Source of the DNA: Thermoanaerobaculia bacterium
GTDB taxonomy: Bacteria > Acidobacteriota > Thermoanaerobaculia > Multivoradales > JAHEKO01
Reading direction: 5' to 3'
Assembly: GCA_947259195.1 (NCBI GenBank)
Contig: CAMYLC010000038.1
Span: forward strand, 1 to 51,489
DNA length: 51,489 nt
Under the pieces are notes generated by a model, which did no database searches, was not told where the DNA came from, and worked only from the letters and a program-made list of their open reading frames with translations. The translations under genes and the position numbers were made by a program. This document shows, piece after piece, positions 17,928 through 26,600 of the stretch (positions are counted from its first letter, which is position 1; every line of letters begins with the position of its first letter).

Positions 17928-18360
17928 ATGAGCGACCCGTCGATCATTCCCTACGTCGTAGGACAGTGGGTGCGTGGCGAGCGCTTCTACGGTCGCCAGA
18001 CCCACCTCCAGGAGATCCTCGAAGGATCCCGGGGTAGCCTCTGGCTGCTGGGAACGCGCCGCATCGGCAAGACCTAGCTGCTGAGACAACTGGAGTGGAT
18101 TGCCTCCAGTAGTCCCGATCTCGGGTATCTGCCTCTATTCTGGAATCTCCAAGGCGCCGGAGACCCTGCTGAGCTCCATCTGAGCTTCCGTCACGCGCTT
18201 CTGGACTCTCAACAGCGCTGGTCGAACCTGGGAATCGAGGTTTCCAATCTCGATCCCGAGAACCTTGTCGCCAGTCTGACGCGCCTGAGGCGCCAGATTC
18301 GCACTGCTGGCCGCCGGTCGCTGCTGCTCTGCGACGAGGCTCTGCTCTCTGGTTGTGTTG
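17928..18360 (+). pseudogene. Decayed AAA ATPase (stop codon in the Walker A region)
   Basis: ATG at 17928 opens a typical start of an AAA_16-type ATPase: WVRGERFYGR, then LLGTRRIGKT, the Walker A. The next codon is TAG instead of the expected Ser/Thr codon. Past the stop the same frame continues to read family-like sequence (LLRQLEWIASSSPDLGYLPL, later a Walker B-like LLLCDEA) to about 18360, after which homology fades. A complete gene would be several times longer, so the 3' part is deleted as well. Divergent from the STAS gene by 145 bases. Confidence 0.7.
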
Positions 18361-18684
18361 ATATCAGACATCCGCAAACAGGGGCCCGACGGCCATCAAG
18401 TCGACGACCAGAAAGATGCGAAGCGCCGTGACGATTCGCATCCCGGAGGGGTTGTGAGGGGAGGATCCTGACATCGGCGTTACCGCCCAGGGGCCTGCAC
18501 TCAGGCGATCCTGCTCCTAAATCGAGCTGTTCTTCATCGTATCCCTGCCTCGAAGCCAGATGCGAATGAGACACCGACCAGTAGGTTCCGGCAGCCGGAT
18601 TGTCTGTTCTCGAAACTCCAACGCGACGGATGAAGTGGAAACCCGCAACCGGCTGCCGCTTGATCGAAGACGGTACCGACTGGT

Positions 18685-18744
18685 GAGCCGGCGGAGATCA
18701 AGGCAACGAGAGAGCAGCTGAAAGCTCTCGGCTACATCGACTGA
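18685..18744 (+). pseudogene. Remnant of a sulfatase-type C-terminus
   Basis: The plus strand reads EPAEIKATREQLKALGYID and stop. This is the typical last segment of secreted arylsulfatase-like proteins in these bacteria (EELRALGYID). Upstream the frame breaks after a few codons. The rest of 18361-18921 (561 bases between genes) shows nothing else I can support. Confidence 0.4.
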
Positions 18745-18921
18745 ATTGTCGATCCGTCGACTCCCAAACCCACCCATCCGGGTAGCGGCGATCCTCGATC
18801 CCTTTGGTAAGCTGTAGAAGTCCGAATCGACTGCTCCGCGCGAGTCGTTACGGACCTTCTCATCGGAGTACCCGAGTTGCTCCTGCGCGGCCCATCTGTT
18901 TGCATCGAGGAGAAGGGGATC

Positions 18922-20874
18922 TTGACTGGATCTCGTCCAAAGCCGGTTCGTACTTTGCGCCTGCTTCAGGGGCTAGCAGGGCTCCTGCCCGTCCTTCTTC
19001 TCATAGTTTCCAGCCCTGCGGCTCCGGCGGCTTCTCTCTCCCAGCCCGTGGTTTTTTGCCGCCTGCCCACTGACAGGACGCCTGCCAGCGGCCTGGCCGG
19101 CGGAATGCTGCCATCCGACTATGGCGAGGGCGCGTCGCTCGTAGTCCTTCAACCCGATGGCAGCATCTCGCGCCTGGCGAGCGACTTCGCGAGTGCGTGC
19201 GACCCCGACGTCTCCTTCGACGGCGAGCACATCTTGTTCGCGGGCCAGAGAAGCCTGCGGGATCCCTGGAACATCTGGGAGATGCGCGCTGACGGCACCG
19301 AATTGCGGCAGATCACTCACGAAGCGCTCGACGGTCGCCGGCCCATCTATCTCTCGACGTTCTACACCATCACCTCGTCCGAGCCCTGGTACACGGTCCT
19401 TTTCGAGCGGCAAGACGGCGTCTCGAATGAAGCCGGCACGGCCCCGGGAAACAGCCTCTACACGGTTCGTCTCGACGGTTCGGAGCTGCGGCGCATCACG
19501 TTTCATCCTGGCAACGACCTCACGCCCTTCCTGATGCAGGACGGACTTATCCTGTTCTCCGGCTGGAGAATGCTGTCGGATCCACGGTTCCCCGACGGCC
19601 GGATCGGGATCTATGGTGTCCAGACCGACGGCATCGACTACTCCTTCTTCGGCGGGCTGGAAGGAGAGAGGGTCCAGCTCATGCCAACTCTCTCGACCCA
19701 TGGGCTCGTGATCTTCGTGGAAGCCGACCGCGTTGGCTGGGATGGCGCCGGAACCCTTGCCGCCCTCCGAGCGCAACGACCACATCACTCCTACAGCTCT
19801 CTGACAGCCAAGATTCAGGGTCTGTTCCATTCCCCTTCTCCATTGGCTGACGGAAGCCTGCTCGTCTCCCAGCGTGCCGCGACAGGGGAGAGCGTCTTGA
19901 GGCTCGGCAGATTCGAGCCGGCCAGTGGCGACTTCGAGGTTCTCTTCACCCTTCCGGATAGCCATATCCTGCACGCCAAGCTCCTGGCTCCACGGCCGGA
20001 GCCGGACGGTCGCTCCAGCACGGTGCGCCCCGAGTCACCGACGGGCAAGCTCTTCTGTCTGAACATCTATGAGAGCGATCAGGCCGTTGGAGGTCTCGAG
20101 AAGGGAAGCGTCGAGCGCGTGCGGGTCATCGAAGCGATGCCACGAACCGAAGGCTCACCGACAGACCAGGCAAACTTCCTCGACTCGGGACACTCTGCGG
20201 TTCCTCGACGCCTCCTGGGAGAGGCTCCGGTCGAGCCCGACGGCTCTTTCCATGTGGACGTGCCCGCTGACTTGCCCGTCACCCTCCAATTGCTGGGCCA
20301 GGACGGCATGGCCCTGGCCAGCTGCGATTGGATCTGGGTCAAGAACCGTGAGTACCGCGGTTGTATCGGCTGCCATGAGGACCCTGAGCTGACCCCCGAG
20401 AACCGCTTCGTCCAGGCTGCGGCACGACCAGCCAACCAGCTGACGCTAGCACCCGAAAGGCGACGCAGCGTGACCTTTCGGCGACATGTCCTGCCAATCC
20501 TCCAGACTCGCTGCAGCGGATGCCACGGCGATGCAGACGGAGTGCTGCCCTTCGGTTCGCTAGCGGATGAGGCCGGTGCATGGGGAGCTTACGAAGCGCT
20601 GCTCACCAAGCAGGCCGGCGGAGGCTCGGCTCGTGGACCCCTGGTCGAGCCCGAAAACGCGAGAACGAGCCAATTGATGTGGCGACTTTTCGGTCGGGAC
20701 ACTTCACAGGGTCCGGATCTAGAAGCACAAACGATGACTCAGATCCCGTCCGATCACGTCGAGCTGCTGAGCGACGACGAGCGCAGGATCTTCGTGGAGT
20801 GGATCGACCTCGGAGCCCAATGGGACCTACCCGCAGAGAGACCCGGCGAAACAGAGGAAGGAGCAACTCCATGA
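18922..20874 (+). CDS. Di-heme protein related to hydrazine synthase alpha subunit (PD40 propeller)
   Basis: 650 residues. The TTG at 18922, with GAGGAGAAGGGG before it, gives a clean signal peptide (Arg/Lys n-region, LLPVLLLIVSS, APAAS); a TTG at 18877 is an alternative. Residues 50-390 are TolB-like PD40 blades (ISRLASDFASACDPDVSFDG, RADGTELRQITH). Then comes the segment known from the HZS-alpha family: GSVERVRVIEAMPR, VEPDGSFHVDVPAD, QLLGQDGMALAS and REYRGCIGCHE. Two c-type heme sites, CIGCH (481) and CSGCH (531), the latter in a Planctomycete-type cytochrome motif (HVLPILQTRCSGCHG). Periplasmic. First gene of a six-gene operon; its stop overlaps the next start (ATGA). HzsA relatives of unknown function exist outside anammox bacteria, so hydrazine chemistry is not implied by this gene alone. 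Confidence 0.8.
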   Translation: MTGSRPKPVRTLRLLQGLAGLLPVLLLIVSSPAAPAASLSQPVVFCRLPTDRTPASGLAGGMLPSDYGEGASLVVLQPDGSISRLASDFASACDPDVSFDGEHILFAGQRSLRDPWNIWEMRADGTELRQITHEALDGRRPIYLSTFYTITSSEPWYTVLFERQDGVSNEAGTAPGNSLYTVRLDGSELRRITFHPGNDLTPFLMQDGLILFSGWRMLSDPRFPDGRIGIYGVQTDGIDYSFFGGLEGERVQLMPTLSTHGLVIFVEADRVGWDGAGTLAALRAQRPHHSYSSLTAKIQGLFHSPSPLADGSLLVSQRAATGESVLRLGRFEPASGDFEVLFTLPDSHILHAKLLAPRPEPDGRSSTVRPESPTGKLFCLNIYESDQAVGGLEKGSVERVRVIEAMPRTEGSPTDQANFLDSGHSAVPRRLLGEAPVEPDGSFHVDVPADLPVTLQLLGQDGMALASCDWIWVKNREYRGCIGCHEDPELTPENRFVQAAARPANQLTLAPERRRSVTFRRHVLPILQTRCSGCHGDADGVLPFGSLADEAGAWGAYEALLTKQAGGGSARGPLVEPENARTSQLMWRLFGRDTSQGPDLEAQTMTQIPSDHVELLSDDERRIFVEWIDLGAQWDLPAERPGETEEGATP

Positions 20875-22496
20875 GAGCCCACGCCTATTGGATGTCGCTC
20901 CTTGTCTGTCTGGCAAGCCCGCTTATCGGTCAATCGCCCGCCCCCTACTTCACCGATGTCACCGACGAAGCCGGCCTTCAGTTCCGGCACAGCTTCGGTG
21001 ACGTGGAGCTCTCGAACATCGTGGAAGGCACCGGGCCCGGTGTCGTCTTCTTCGACTTCGACAATGACGACTACCCTGACATCTACCTCCTCAACGGCAA
21101 CTGGAAGCCCGAAGTCAACGACAACCGAAGCCGCAATCTGCGCGGTCAGTTGACCAATGCTCTCTACCGGAATAGCCGGAATGGGACTTTTACCGAGGTC
21201 ACGATTGCTGCCGGAGTCGGGGATGAAGGCTTCGGCATGGCTGGCTCGGCGGCCGACTACGACCGGGATGGCGATCTCGATCTCTACGTGCTGAACTACG
21301 GTCCCAACGTCTTCTACCGCAACAACGGCGACGGCACGTTCACCGATGTCACCGCAGAGGCCGGTTTGTCCGATCCTCTCTGGAGCGTGTCGGCACCCTG
21401 GCTCGACTACGACGGTGACGGCGATTTGGACCTCTATGTCGCTAACTACTTGGAATACGACGAGGGGGCCTTCCGAGACTTCTACGCCGCCCAGGGCTAT
21501 CCCGGGCCCCTGGCCTACAAGGGCCAGCCCGACCATCTCTACCGCAACAACGGCGACGGCACATTCACTGATGTCACCACAGAGGCCGGTCTCCTCGATC
21601 CTGATGGCCGCGCCATGAGTGCCATCGCGGTAGACCTCGACCAGGATGGCGACCAGGACATCTATGTGGCCAATGACGCCATGCCCAGTGCCTACTGGGT
21701 GAACGACGGCCGGGGGAGCTTCACAGACCAGGCGCTGATCCAGGGTGTTGCTTTCGGCGAGGGGGGACAGGGAGCCTCTTCGATGGGTCCAACGGTGGGT
21801 GACATCGATCGCAACGGCCTGCTGGACATCTGGATTCCAGATATGGCCTACGGCTGCCTTCTCGAACAGAGGGAGAAAGGGTTGTTTTCAGACGTGACCG
21901 CGGAGGCCAATCTGGCGGTCATCTGTGGCCAGTACACGGGTTGGGGCAGTGGGTTGGTCGACTTCGACAACGATGGCTACCTGGACGTCTATGTGGCCAA
22001 CGGCAACGCCCACCACCTCTACACCGAGGAGGATGTCCTGGCCCAGAACGACCGTACCGGGCACTTTCTGGATGTTGCGAAGGATGCGGGCGACTACTTC
22101 CAGACCAAGTCTGTAGGCCGGGGGGCGGCATTTGCCGACTACGACAACGACGGCGACATAGACGTCCTGGTGGCGAACCTCGGAGCCTCACCTCGTTTGC
22201 TACGGAATGACACGAAGAACTCCAATCGCTGGTTGACCGTGGTGCCGCTGTTGCCTGACGGGGAGACCGTGGCAGTGGGCGCTACCGTTACGGTCACGGT
22301 CGGACCCATGCACCTCATCTACCCGGTGCACGGAGTCTTCGGCTATCTCTCGGCTAGCGACCCCCGACCGCACTTCGGCCTCGGTGCCGCTGACCGGGCC
22401 GACAGGGTGGAAATTCGTTGGCCCGATGGCGAGGAACAACTGCTCGAGGCGATACCCGCCAATCAGATCCTGGAGGTGGTGCAAAGTGCGAAATAG
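20871..22496 (+). CDS. CRTAC1-family FG-GAP/ASPIC-UnbV protein
   Basis: 541 residues with a signal peptide (cleavage near LIGQS). Seven acidic calcium-type FG-GAP/VCBS motifs are visible, such as DFDNDDYPDIYLLNG, DYDRDGDLDLYVLN and DFDNDGYLDVYVAN, forming a propeller, followed by a C-terminal ASPIC/UnbV domain (HFGLGAADRADRVEIRWPDG). The family is secreted and of unsettled function, often found beside TPR or cytochrome genes. ATG at 20871 overlaps the preceding stop by 4 bases, showing translational coupling in the operon, and its end overlaps the start of the ten-heme gene by 11 bases. Confidence 0.88.
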   Translation: MRAHAYWMSLLVCLASPLIGQSPAPYFTDVTDEAGLQFRHSFGDVELSNIVEGTGPGVVFFDFDNDDYPDIYLLNGNWKPEVNDNRSRNLRGQLTNALYRNSRNGTFTEVTIAAGVGDEGFGMAGSAADYDRDGDLDLYVLNYGPNVFYRNNGDGTFTDVTAEAGLSDPLWSVSAPWLDYDGDGDLDLYVANYLEYDEGAFRDFYAAQGYPGPLAYKGQPDHLYRNNGDGTFTDVTTEAGLLDPDGRAMSAIAVDLDQDGDQDIYVANDAMPSAYWVNDGRGSFTDQALIQGVAFGEGGQGASSMGPTVGDIDRNGLLDIWIPDMAYGCLLEQREKGLFSDVTAEANLAVICGQYTGWGSGLVDFDNDGYLDVYVANGNAHHLYTEEDVLAQNDRTGHFLDVAKDAGDYFQTKSVGRGAAFADYDNDGDIDVLVANLGASPRLLRNDTKNSNRWLTVVPLLPDGETVAVGATVTVTVGPMHLIYPVHGVFGYLSASDPRPHFGLGAADRADRVEIRWPDGEEQLLEAIPANQILEVVQSAK

Positions 22497-25368
22497 TCGG
22501 AGTCGACCGGTCGTGCTGACGGGTCTGGCCACGCTTCTGGCCGCCGCATGGGGTGTCTCCTCGACGGCCCAGCCCAGGGAACCTGTCTACGTGGGTGTGC
22601 GGGTCTGCAGCGAGTGCCACTCGGGCCCCGAGGCCGGCCACCAGTTCAGCACCTGGAGGCTCACACCCCATGCCAAGGCCTTTGCCACTCTCTCCATGGA
22701 GGAGTCCACGGAGATCGCGCGCCTCAGTGGAATTCCGGAGGCTCCGCACACAGCTCGGGTCTGCCTCGGCTGCCATGCGACCGCCGCCGACGCTGAGGAG
22801 TGGGAGCGGGACGAGACCTTCTTGATCGAGGACGGCATCCAGTGTGAGACCTGCCATGGCCCGGGCAGCGAGTACATGGATGAAGAGGTGATGCGGAACC
22901 GAGAGTTGGCCATGGAGAGGGGTCTGAAGATGCCATCCGGCAGCACCTGCATGGTCTGCCATGGACCCAAGGGATCCCACGAAGCCGTCCTCTCAGGTGA
23001 GCCCTACGACCTCGAGAAGGCCCTCCAGACCATCGCTCACCCGCGGCCCGAGAGCCCTCCGGTCGAGGCGTCGACACGGAGCAGTGAGACGCAAGCCCTG
23101 CTCGGCTCCAGCCAGCACCGATTCACCGGCGTGATGAGCTGCACGAAGTGCCACTCCGGCCCCGAGATGGGCTTCCAATTCAGCAAGTGGCGCATGGGAC
23201 CTCACGCGCGGGCCTTCGCCGTTCTCGGCACCCCAACCGCCCGTGAGATGGCGAAGCGCTCTGGAGTCGACGGGGACCCTCAGGCGAGCTATGCATGTCT
23301 GAGATGCCACGCGACCGGAGCCGGACATGACGCCGCGAGCTTCGAGGTGGGCTTCGACTTGCGCGACGGCGTCCAGTGCGAGAGCTGTCACGGCGCCGGG
23401 GCGGACTACTCGCCCGAAGCCGTGATGCTCGATCCTCCGGCAGCGACGGCGGCAGGCCTGAAGAAGCCGGGTCCCGAAATGTGTACCGAGTGTCACGAAC
23501 AGGGGCACGCCGGCGCTCCCTTCCACTACCAGGCCGCGGTCGCCAAGATCGCACATCCGAAGAGCCCCGTGGCCGTGGGCGCCGCAGAGCCGGTCTACAA
23601 GACACCGATCAATCTGGCCCTGACACCCGACGGCTCCGAGCTGTGGGTCGCCTGCGAGGCTTCCTCTTCGACCGTTGTCGTCGACACGGCGACTCACGAG
23701 GTCCTGACGGAAATCGAGGTGGGGGGACAGCCCCACGACGTGAGCTTTCAACCAGATGGACGGCGAGCGTACGTCACCAATCGTCTCGATGACACGCTGT
23801 CGGTCATCGACGTGGAGACCCATGGCGTGGTGGCAACCGTCGAAGTCGGAGACGAGCCCCACGGCGTGCTGCTGGATGCTCCTGGCGAGCTCATCTATGT
23901 CCTCAACAGCGCGCAGGACAGCGTCTCCGTGATCGACGCCGAGACTCTGCAAGAGACGAAACGACTCACCACGTCCAGAGTCCCCTGGTCCCTGTCTCTC
24001 TCACCCGACGGCGAGAAGATCTTCGTCACCAACACCCTGTCCGACTTCGTGCCGCCCCGCACACCTCCGATGTCCGAGGTTACGGTGATCGACGCCGAGC
24101 GTGGTGCGATCGAGGATCGATTCATCGTTCCAGGCGCCAATCTCCTGCAGGGGGTGGCATGGCACCCTAGTGGCGAGTTCGCAATCGTCACCCTGAACCG
24201 GACCAAGAATCTGGTTCCCATGACCCGCCTGCTTCAGGGATGGACCATCACCAATGGCATTGGGATCGTGTGGCGCGATGGTCGGGTCGACCAGGTACTG
24301 CTGGATCAGCCCGATATCGCCTTCCCGGATGCTGCTGACATAACCATGACCTCGGACGGGCGGCTGGCTCTGGTGACCAGTAGCGGTTCGGATCGCGTCG
24401 CGATCGTGAACCTCGAGAAGCTCTTGTCGATGCTGGGGGAAGCGTCTCCCGAGGAGCGCGAGAGGATCATCCCGAACCATCTGGCCAAGTCCACGGAGTT
24501 CGTCGAGGCCTTCGTCAAGACGGGATTGAGTCCCAGGGGAATAACCCTCAGCAGCGACGACAAGACCGCCTATGTGGCCAACACCCTCGATGACACGGTG
24601 ACGGTGATCGACCTGGAGCGCCTCGAGGCAGTCCAAGAGATCGACCTCGGCGGCCCGGATCTGATCTCCCAGACGAGGTGGGGCGAACAGCTCTTCCACA
24701 GCGCCGACATCACCTTCCGGCGACAGTTTTCGTGTCATTCCTGTCACCCGGATGGTCATGTGGACGGCATCACCTACGATATCGAGCCGGACGGCATCGG
24801 CACCGACCCCGTGGACAATCGAACCCTGCGTGGCATCTTCGATACCGCCCCCTTCAAGTGGTCGGGGCTCAACCCCAGCCTGCAGCGCCAGTGCGGGCCT
24901 CGATTGGCAGTGTTTTTTACCCGCATCGAGCCCTTCACGCCAACAGAGCTCGAAGCCCTGGAGCTTTACATCACCACGATCCCTCGACCCCCCAATCGCC
25001 ACCGCGCTCTCGGGGCACCCTTGACAGAGGCACAGAGGCTGGGCAAAGCCGTCTACGAGCGGACCCACACCAACGGTGGCCGCCTGATCCCACCTAATGG
25101 GCGCTGCATCAACTGCCATCCGGGGCCGCTGTTTACCGATCGTCAACAACACAACGTTGGAACCCAATCACCCCTCGACCGCGAGGACACCTTCGATACT
25201 CCGCATCTGACCAATATCTACGACTCGGCGCCCTATCTCCACGACGGGACAGCATTCAGCCTCGAGGAGATATGGACACGCTTCAACACCTACGATCAGC
25301 ATGGCGTCACCAACGACCTGACGAAGGACCAGCTCAACCATCTGATCGAATACTTGAAGACCCTCTGA
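22486..25368 (+). CDS. Ten-heme cytochrome: two c554-like tetraheme modules + YVTN propeller + MauG/CCP-like domain
   Basis: 960 residues. The GTG at 22486 has GGAGG about 9 bases upstream and starts a signal peptide. CXXCH motifs are at residues 41, 93, 120, 155, 219, 271, 298, 333, 750 and 874. The first eight form two cytochrome c554-like tetraheme modules with identical spacing (52, 27, 35) and a 178-residue period, an internal duplication. Residues about 360-710 are a YVTN-type beta-propeller (VYVANTLDDTVTVIDLE-like blades). The C-terminus is a di-heme MauG/cytochrome c peroxidase-like domain (QFSCHSCHPDGHVDG; RCINCHPGPLFTD; YLHDGTAFSLEEIW). The propeller plus di-heme part matches the layout of hydrazine synthase beta and gamma subunits, which are fused in some anammox genera. 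Periplasmic. Third gene of the operon. Confidence 0.88.
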   Translation: MRNSRSRPVVLTGLATLLAAAWGVSSTAQPREPVYVGVRVCSECHSGPEAGHQFSTWRLTPHAKAFATLSMEESTEIARLSGIPEAPHTARVCLGCHATAADAEEWERDETFLIEDGIQCETCHGPGSEYMDEEVMRNRELAMERGLKMPSGSTCMVCHGPKGSHEAVLSGEPYDLEKALQTIAHPRPESPPVEASTRSSETQALLGSSQHRFTGVMSCTKCHSGPEMGFQFSKWRMGPHARAFAVLGTPTAREMAKRSGVDGDPQASYACLRCHATGAGHDAASFEVGFDLRDGVQCESCHGAGADYSPEAVMLDPPAATAAGLKKPGPEMCTECHEQGHAGAPFHYQAAVAKIAHPKSPVAVGAAEPVYKTPINLALTPDGSELWVACEASSSTVVVDTATHEVLTEIEVGGQPHDVSFQPDGRRAYVTNRLDDTLSVIDVETHGVVATVEVGDEPHGVLLDAPGELIYVLNSAQDSVSVIDAETLQETKRLTTSRVPWSLSLSPDGEKIFVTNTLSDFVPPRTPPMSEVTVIDAERGAIEDRFIVPGANLLQGVAWHPSGEFAIVTLNRTKNLVPMTRLLQGWTITNGIGIVWRDGRVDQVLLDQPDIAFPDAADITMTSDGRLALVTSSGSDRVAIVNLEKLLSMLGEASPEERERIIPNHLAKSTEFVEAFVKTGLSPRGITLSSDDKTAYVANTLDDTVTVIDLERLEAVQEIDLGGPDLISQTRWGEQLFHSADITFRRQFSCHSCHPDGHVDGITYDIEPDGIGTDPVDNRTLRGIFDTAPFKWSGLNPSLQRQCGPRLAVFFTRIEPFTPTELEALELYITTIPRPPNRHRALGAPLTEAQRLGKAVYERTHTNGGRLIPPNGRCINCHPGPLFTDRQQHNVGTQSPLDREDTFDTPHLTNIYDSAPYLHDGTAFSLEEIWTRFNTYDQHGVTNDLTKDQLNHLIEYLKTL

Positions 25369-25385
25369 GGAGAGGAGGGGATGAC

Positions 25386-26600
25386 ATGAACCTCTTGAAA
25401 GCGGCACGCCTTACCTTCGTCCTGACAGTGATTCCAATGATGGGCTTGGCAGCCGAAGTCGATCAGGCGGCCGACAGGGCGCCGGAGGTCTCGGATCTCG
25501 ACCTGCCGTTCGTCTACACAGACTGGGAACAGTTCACCGTCGAAGATGGGCTCCCCAACGATCACGTCTTCGCCGTCGAAGTCGACGGACCTCGGGTCTG
25601 GATCGGAACCGAGGACGGCCTGGCCCGATTGGACAAACGCACCGGTGAAATCCGCTCCTGGAAAGAAGAGGACGGCCTCCCATGGCGGGTGGTGTCAGCC
25701 CTCGCCGTACATCCTGATACCGGTGAGGTCTGGCTGGGAATGTTCGGTGGTGGTCTGGCCCGGTTCAGCGGCGGTCGCTTCGACCACTTCCATCAGCTCA
25801 ACAGTGGTTTGGTCAACGACGTCGTCTACGGCGTTTGCGTCGAGAACGAGAACATCTGGGCCGCCACCACCGCTGGCGCCAGCCGCTACAACACCCGAAC
25901 CGGAGAGTGGACCATCTACACCGAGAAGAACGCTCCCATGGAAGAGATCTGGAACTACGGCTGCAGCTACGCCGACGGCAAGGTCTACCTTGGCGTCTGG
26001 GGCAGTGGGGTTCTCGAGTTCGACATCGAAACCGAGAACTGGAAGGACTACCTCGACCCGGACGGCGAAATGGAGATCGACCTCTACCGCGACGACGGCA
26101 TCGTCCACGTGATCACGACAGGCGTGAGCTACGTCGACAAGACCCTCTGGGTGACGACCTACTTCGGGGCTTCACGATACGACGGACGTCACTGGCGGGG
26201 CTATTTCAAGAAGGACAGCGGCGCGCCGAGTGATTTCCATAACGCAGTACAGGCCAGAAGTGCGAATGAAGCCTGGTTCAGTACCGACAAGGGGCTGGCA
26301 CAAGTCGCCGACTTCCCCACTGACACCTGGGTGGTCTATACCACCGACCACGCCTCCAACACCGGTCAAGCCATCATCACTCGGGGGGAACGAGTTCTCG
26401 AAACCCGGACCATCCCACCGAACATCCCTCACAACTATGTCCTATGGACCGAGATCGACGGGGACGATCTCTGGGTCGGTACCTCCAAGGGCCTGGCGAA
26501 CGCCAAGGGAGGCGGGTTCTTCCCGGGCCTGCGCAGAGCCTCCGATCAGGCAACGACCGTCGAGCCCGAGGAACAGCCAACGAATCGAGGCGGATCATGA
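25386..26600 (+). CDS. Exported two-component-type propeller protein without kinase
   Basis: 404 residues. A signal peptide is present (LTFVLTVIPMMGLAAE). The body carries Reg_prop-type blades: FTVEDGLPNDHVFAVEVDG, VWIGTEDGLARLDKRTGE, then several W-I/L-G-x-x-x-G-hxxh repeats. In hybrid two-component systems such propellers are the periplasmic sensor half; here the protein ends after the propeller, with no transmembrane segment or kinase. ATG at 25386 has GGAGAGGAGGGG upstream. The stop overlaps the next start (ATGA). It may be a structural or binding subunit of the operon's complex rather than a regulator. Confidence 0.85.
   Translation: MNLLKAARLTFVLTVIPMMGLAAEVDQAADRAPEVSDLDLPFVYTDWEQFTVEDGLPNDHVFAVEVDGPRVWIGTEDGLARLDKRTGEIRSWKEEDGLPWRVVSALAVHPDTGEVWLGMFGGGLARFSGGRFDHFHQLNSGLVNDVVYGVCVENENIWAATTAGASRYNTRTGEWTIYTEKNAPMEEIWNYGCSYADGKVYLGVWGSGVLEFDIETENWKDYLDPDGEMEIDLYRDDGIVHVITTGVSYVDKTLWVTTYFGASRYDGRHWRGYFKKDSGAPSDFHNAVQARSANEAWFSTDKGLAQVADFPTDTWVVYTTDHASNTGQAIITRGERVLETRTIPPNIPHNYVLWTEIDGDDLWVGTSKGLANAKGGGFFPGLRRASDQATTVEPEEQPTNRGGS

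Noticed and set aside
18922..25368. Calling the operon a true hydrazine synthase
   Set aside because: HzsA relatives and propeller-MauG proteins exist in many non-anammox bacteria; no hydrazine dehydrogenase, HAO or nitrite reductase gene is in the window, so only a HzsABC-like architecture is claimed.
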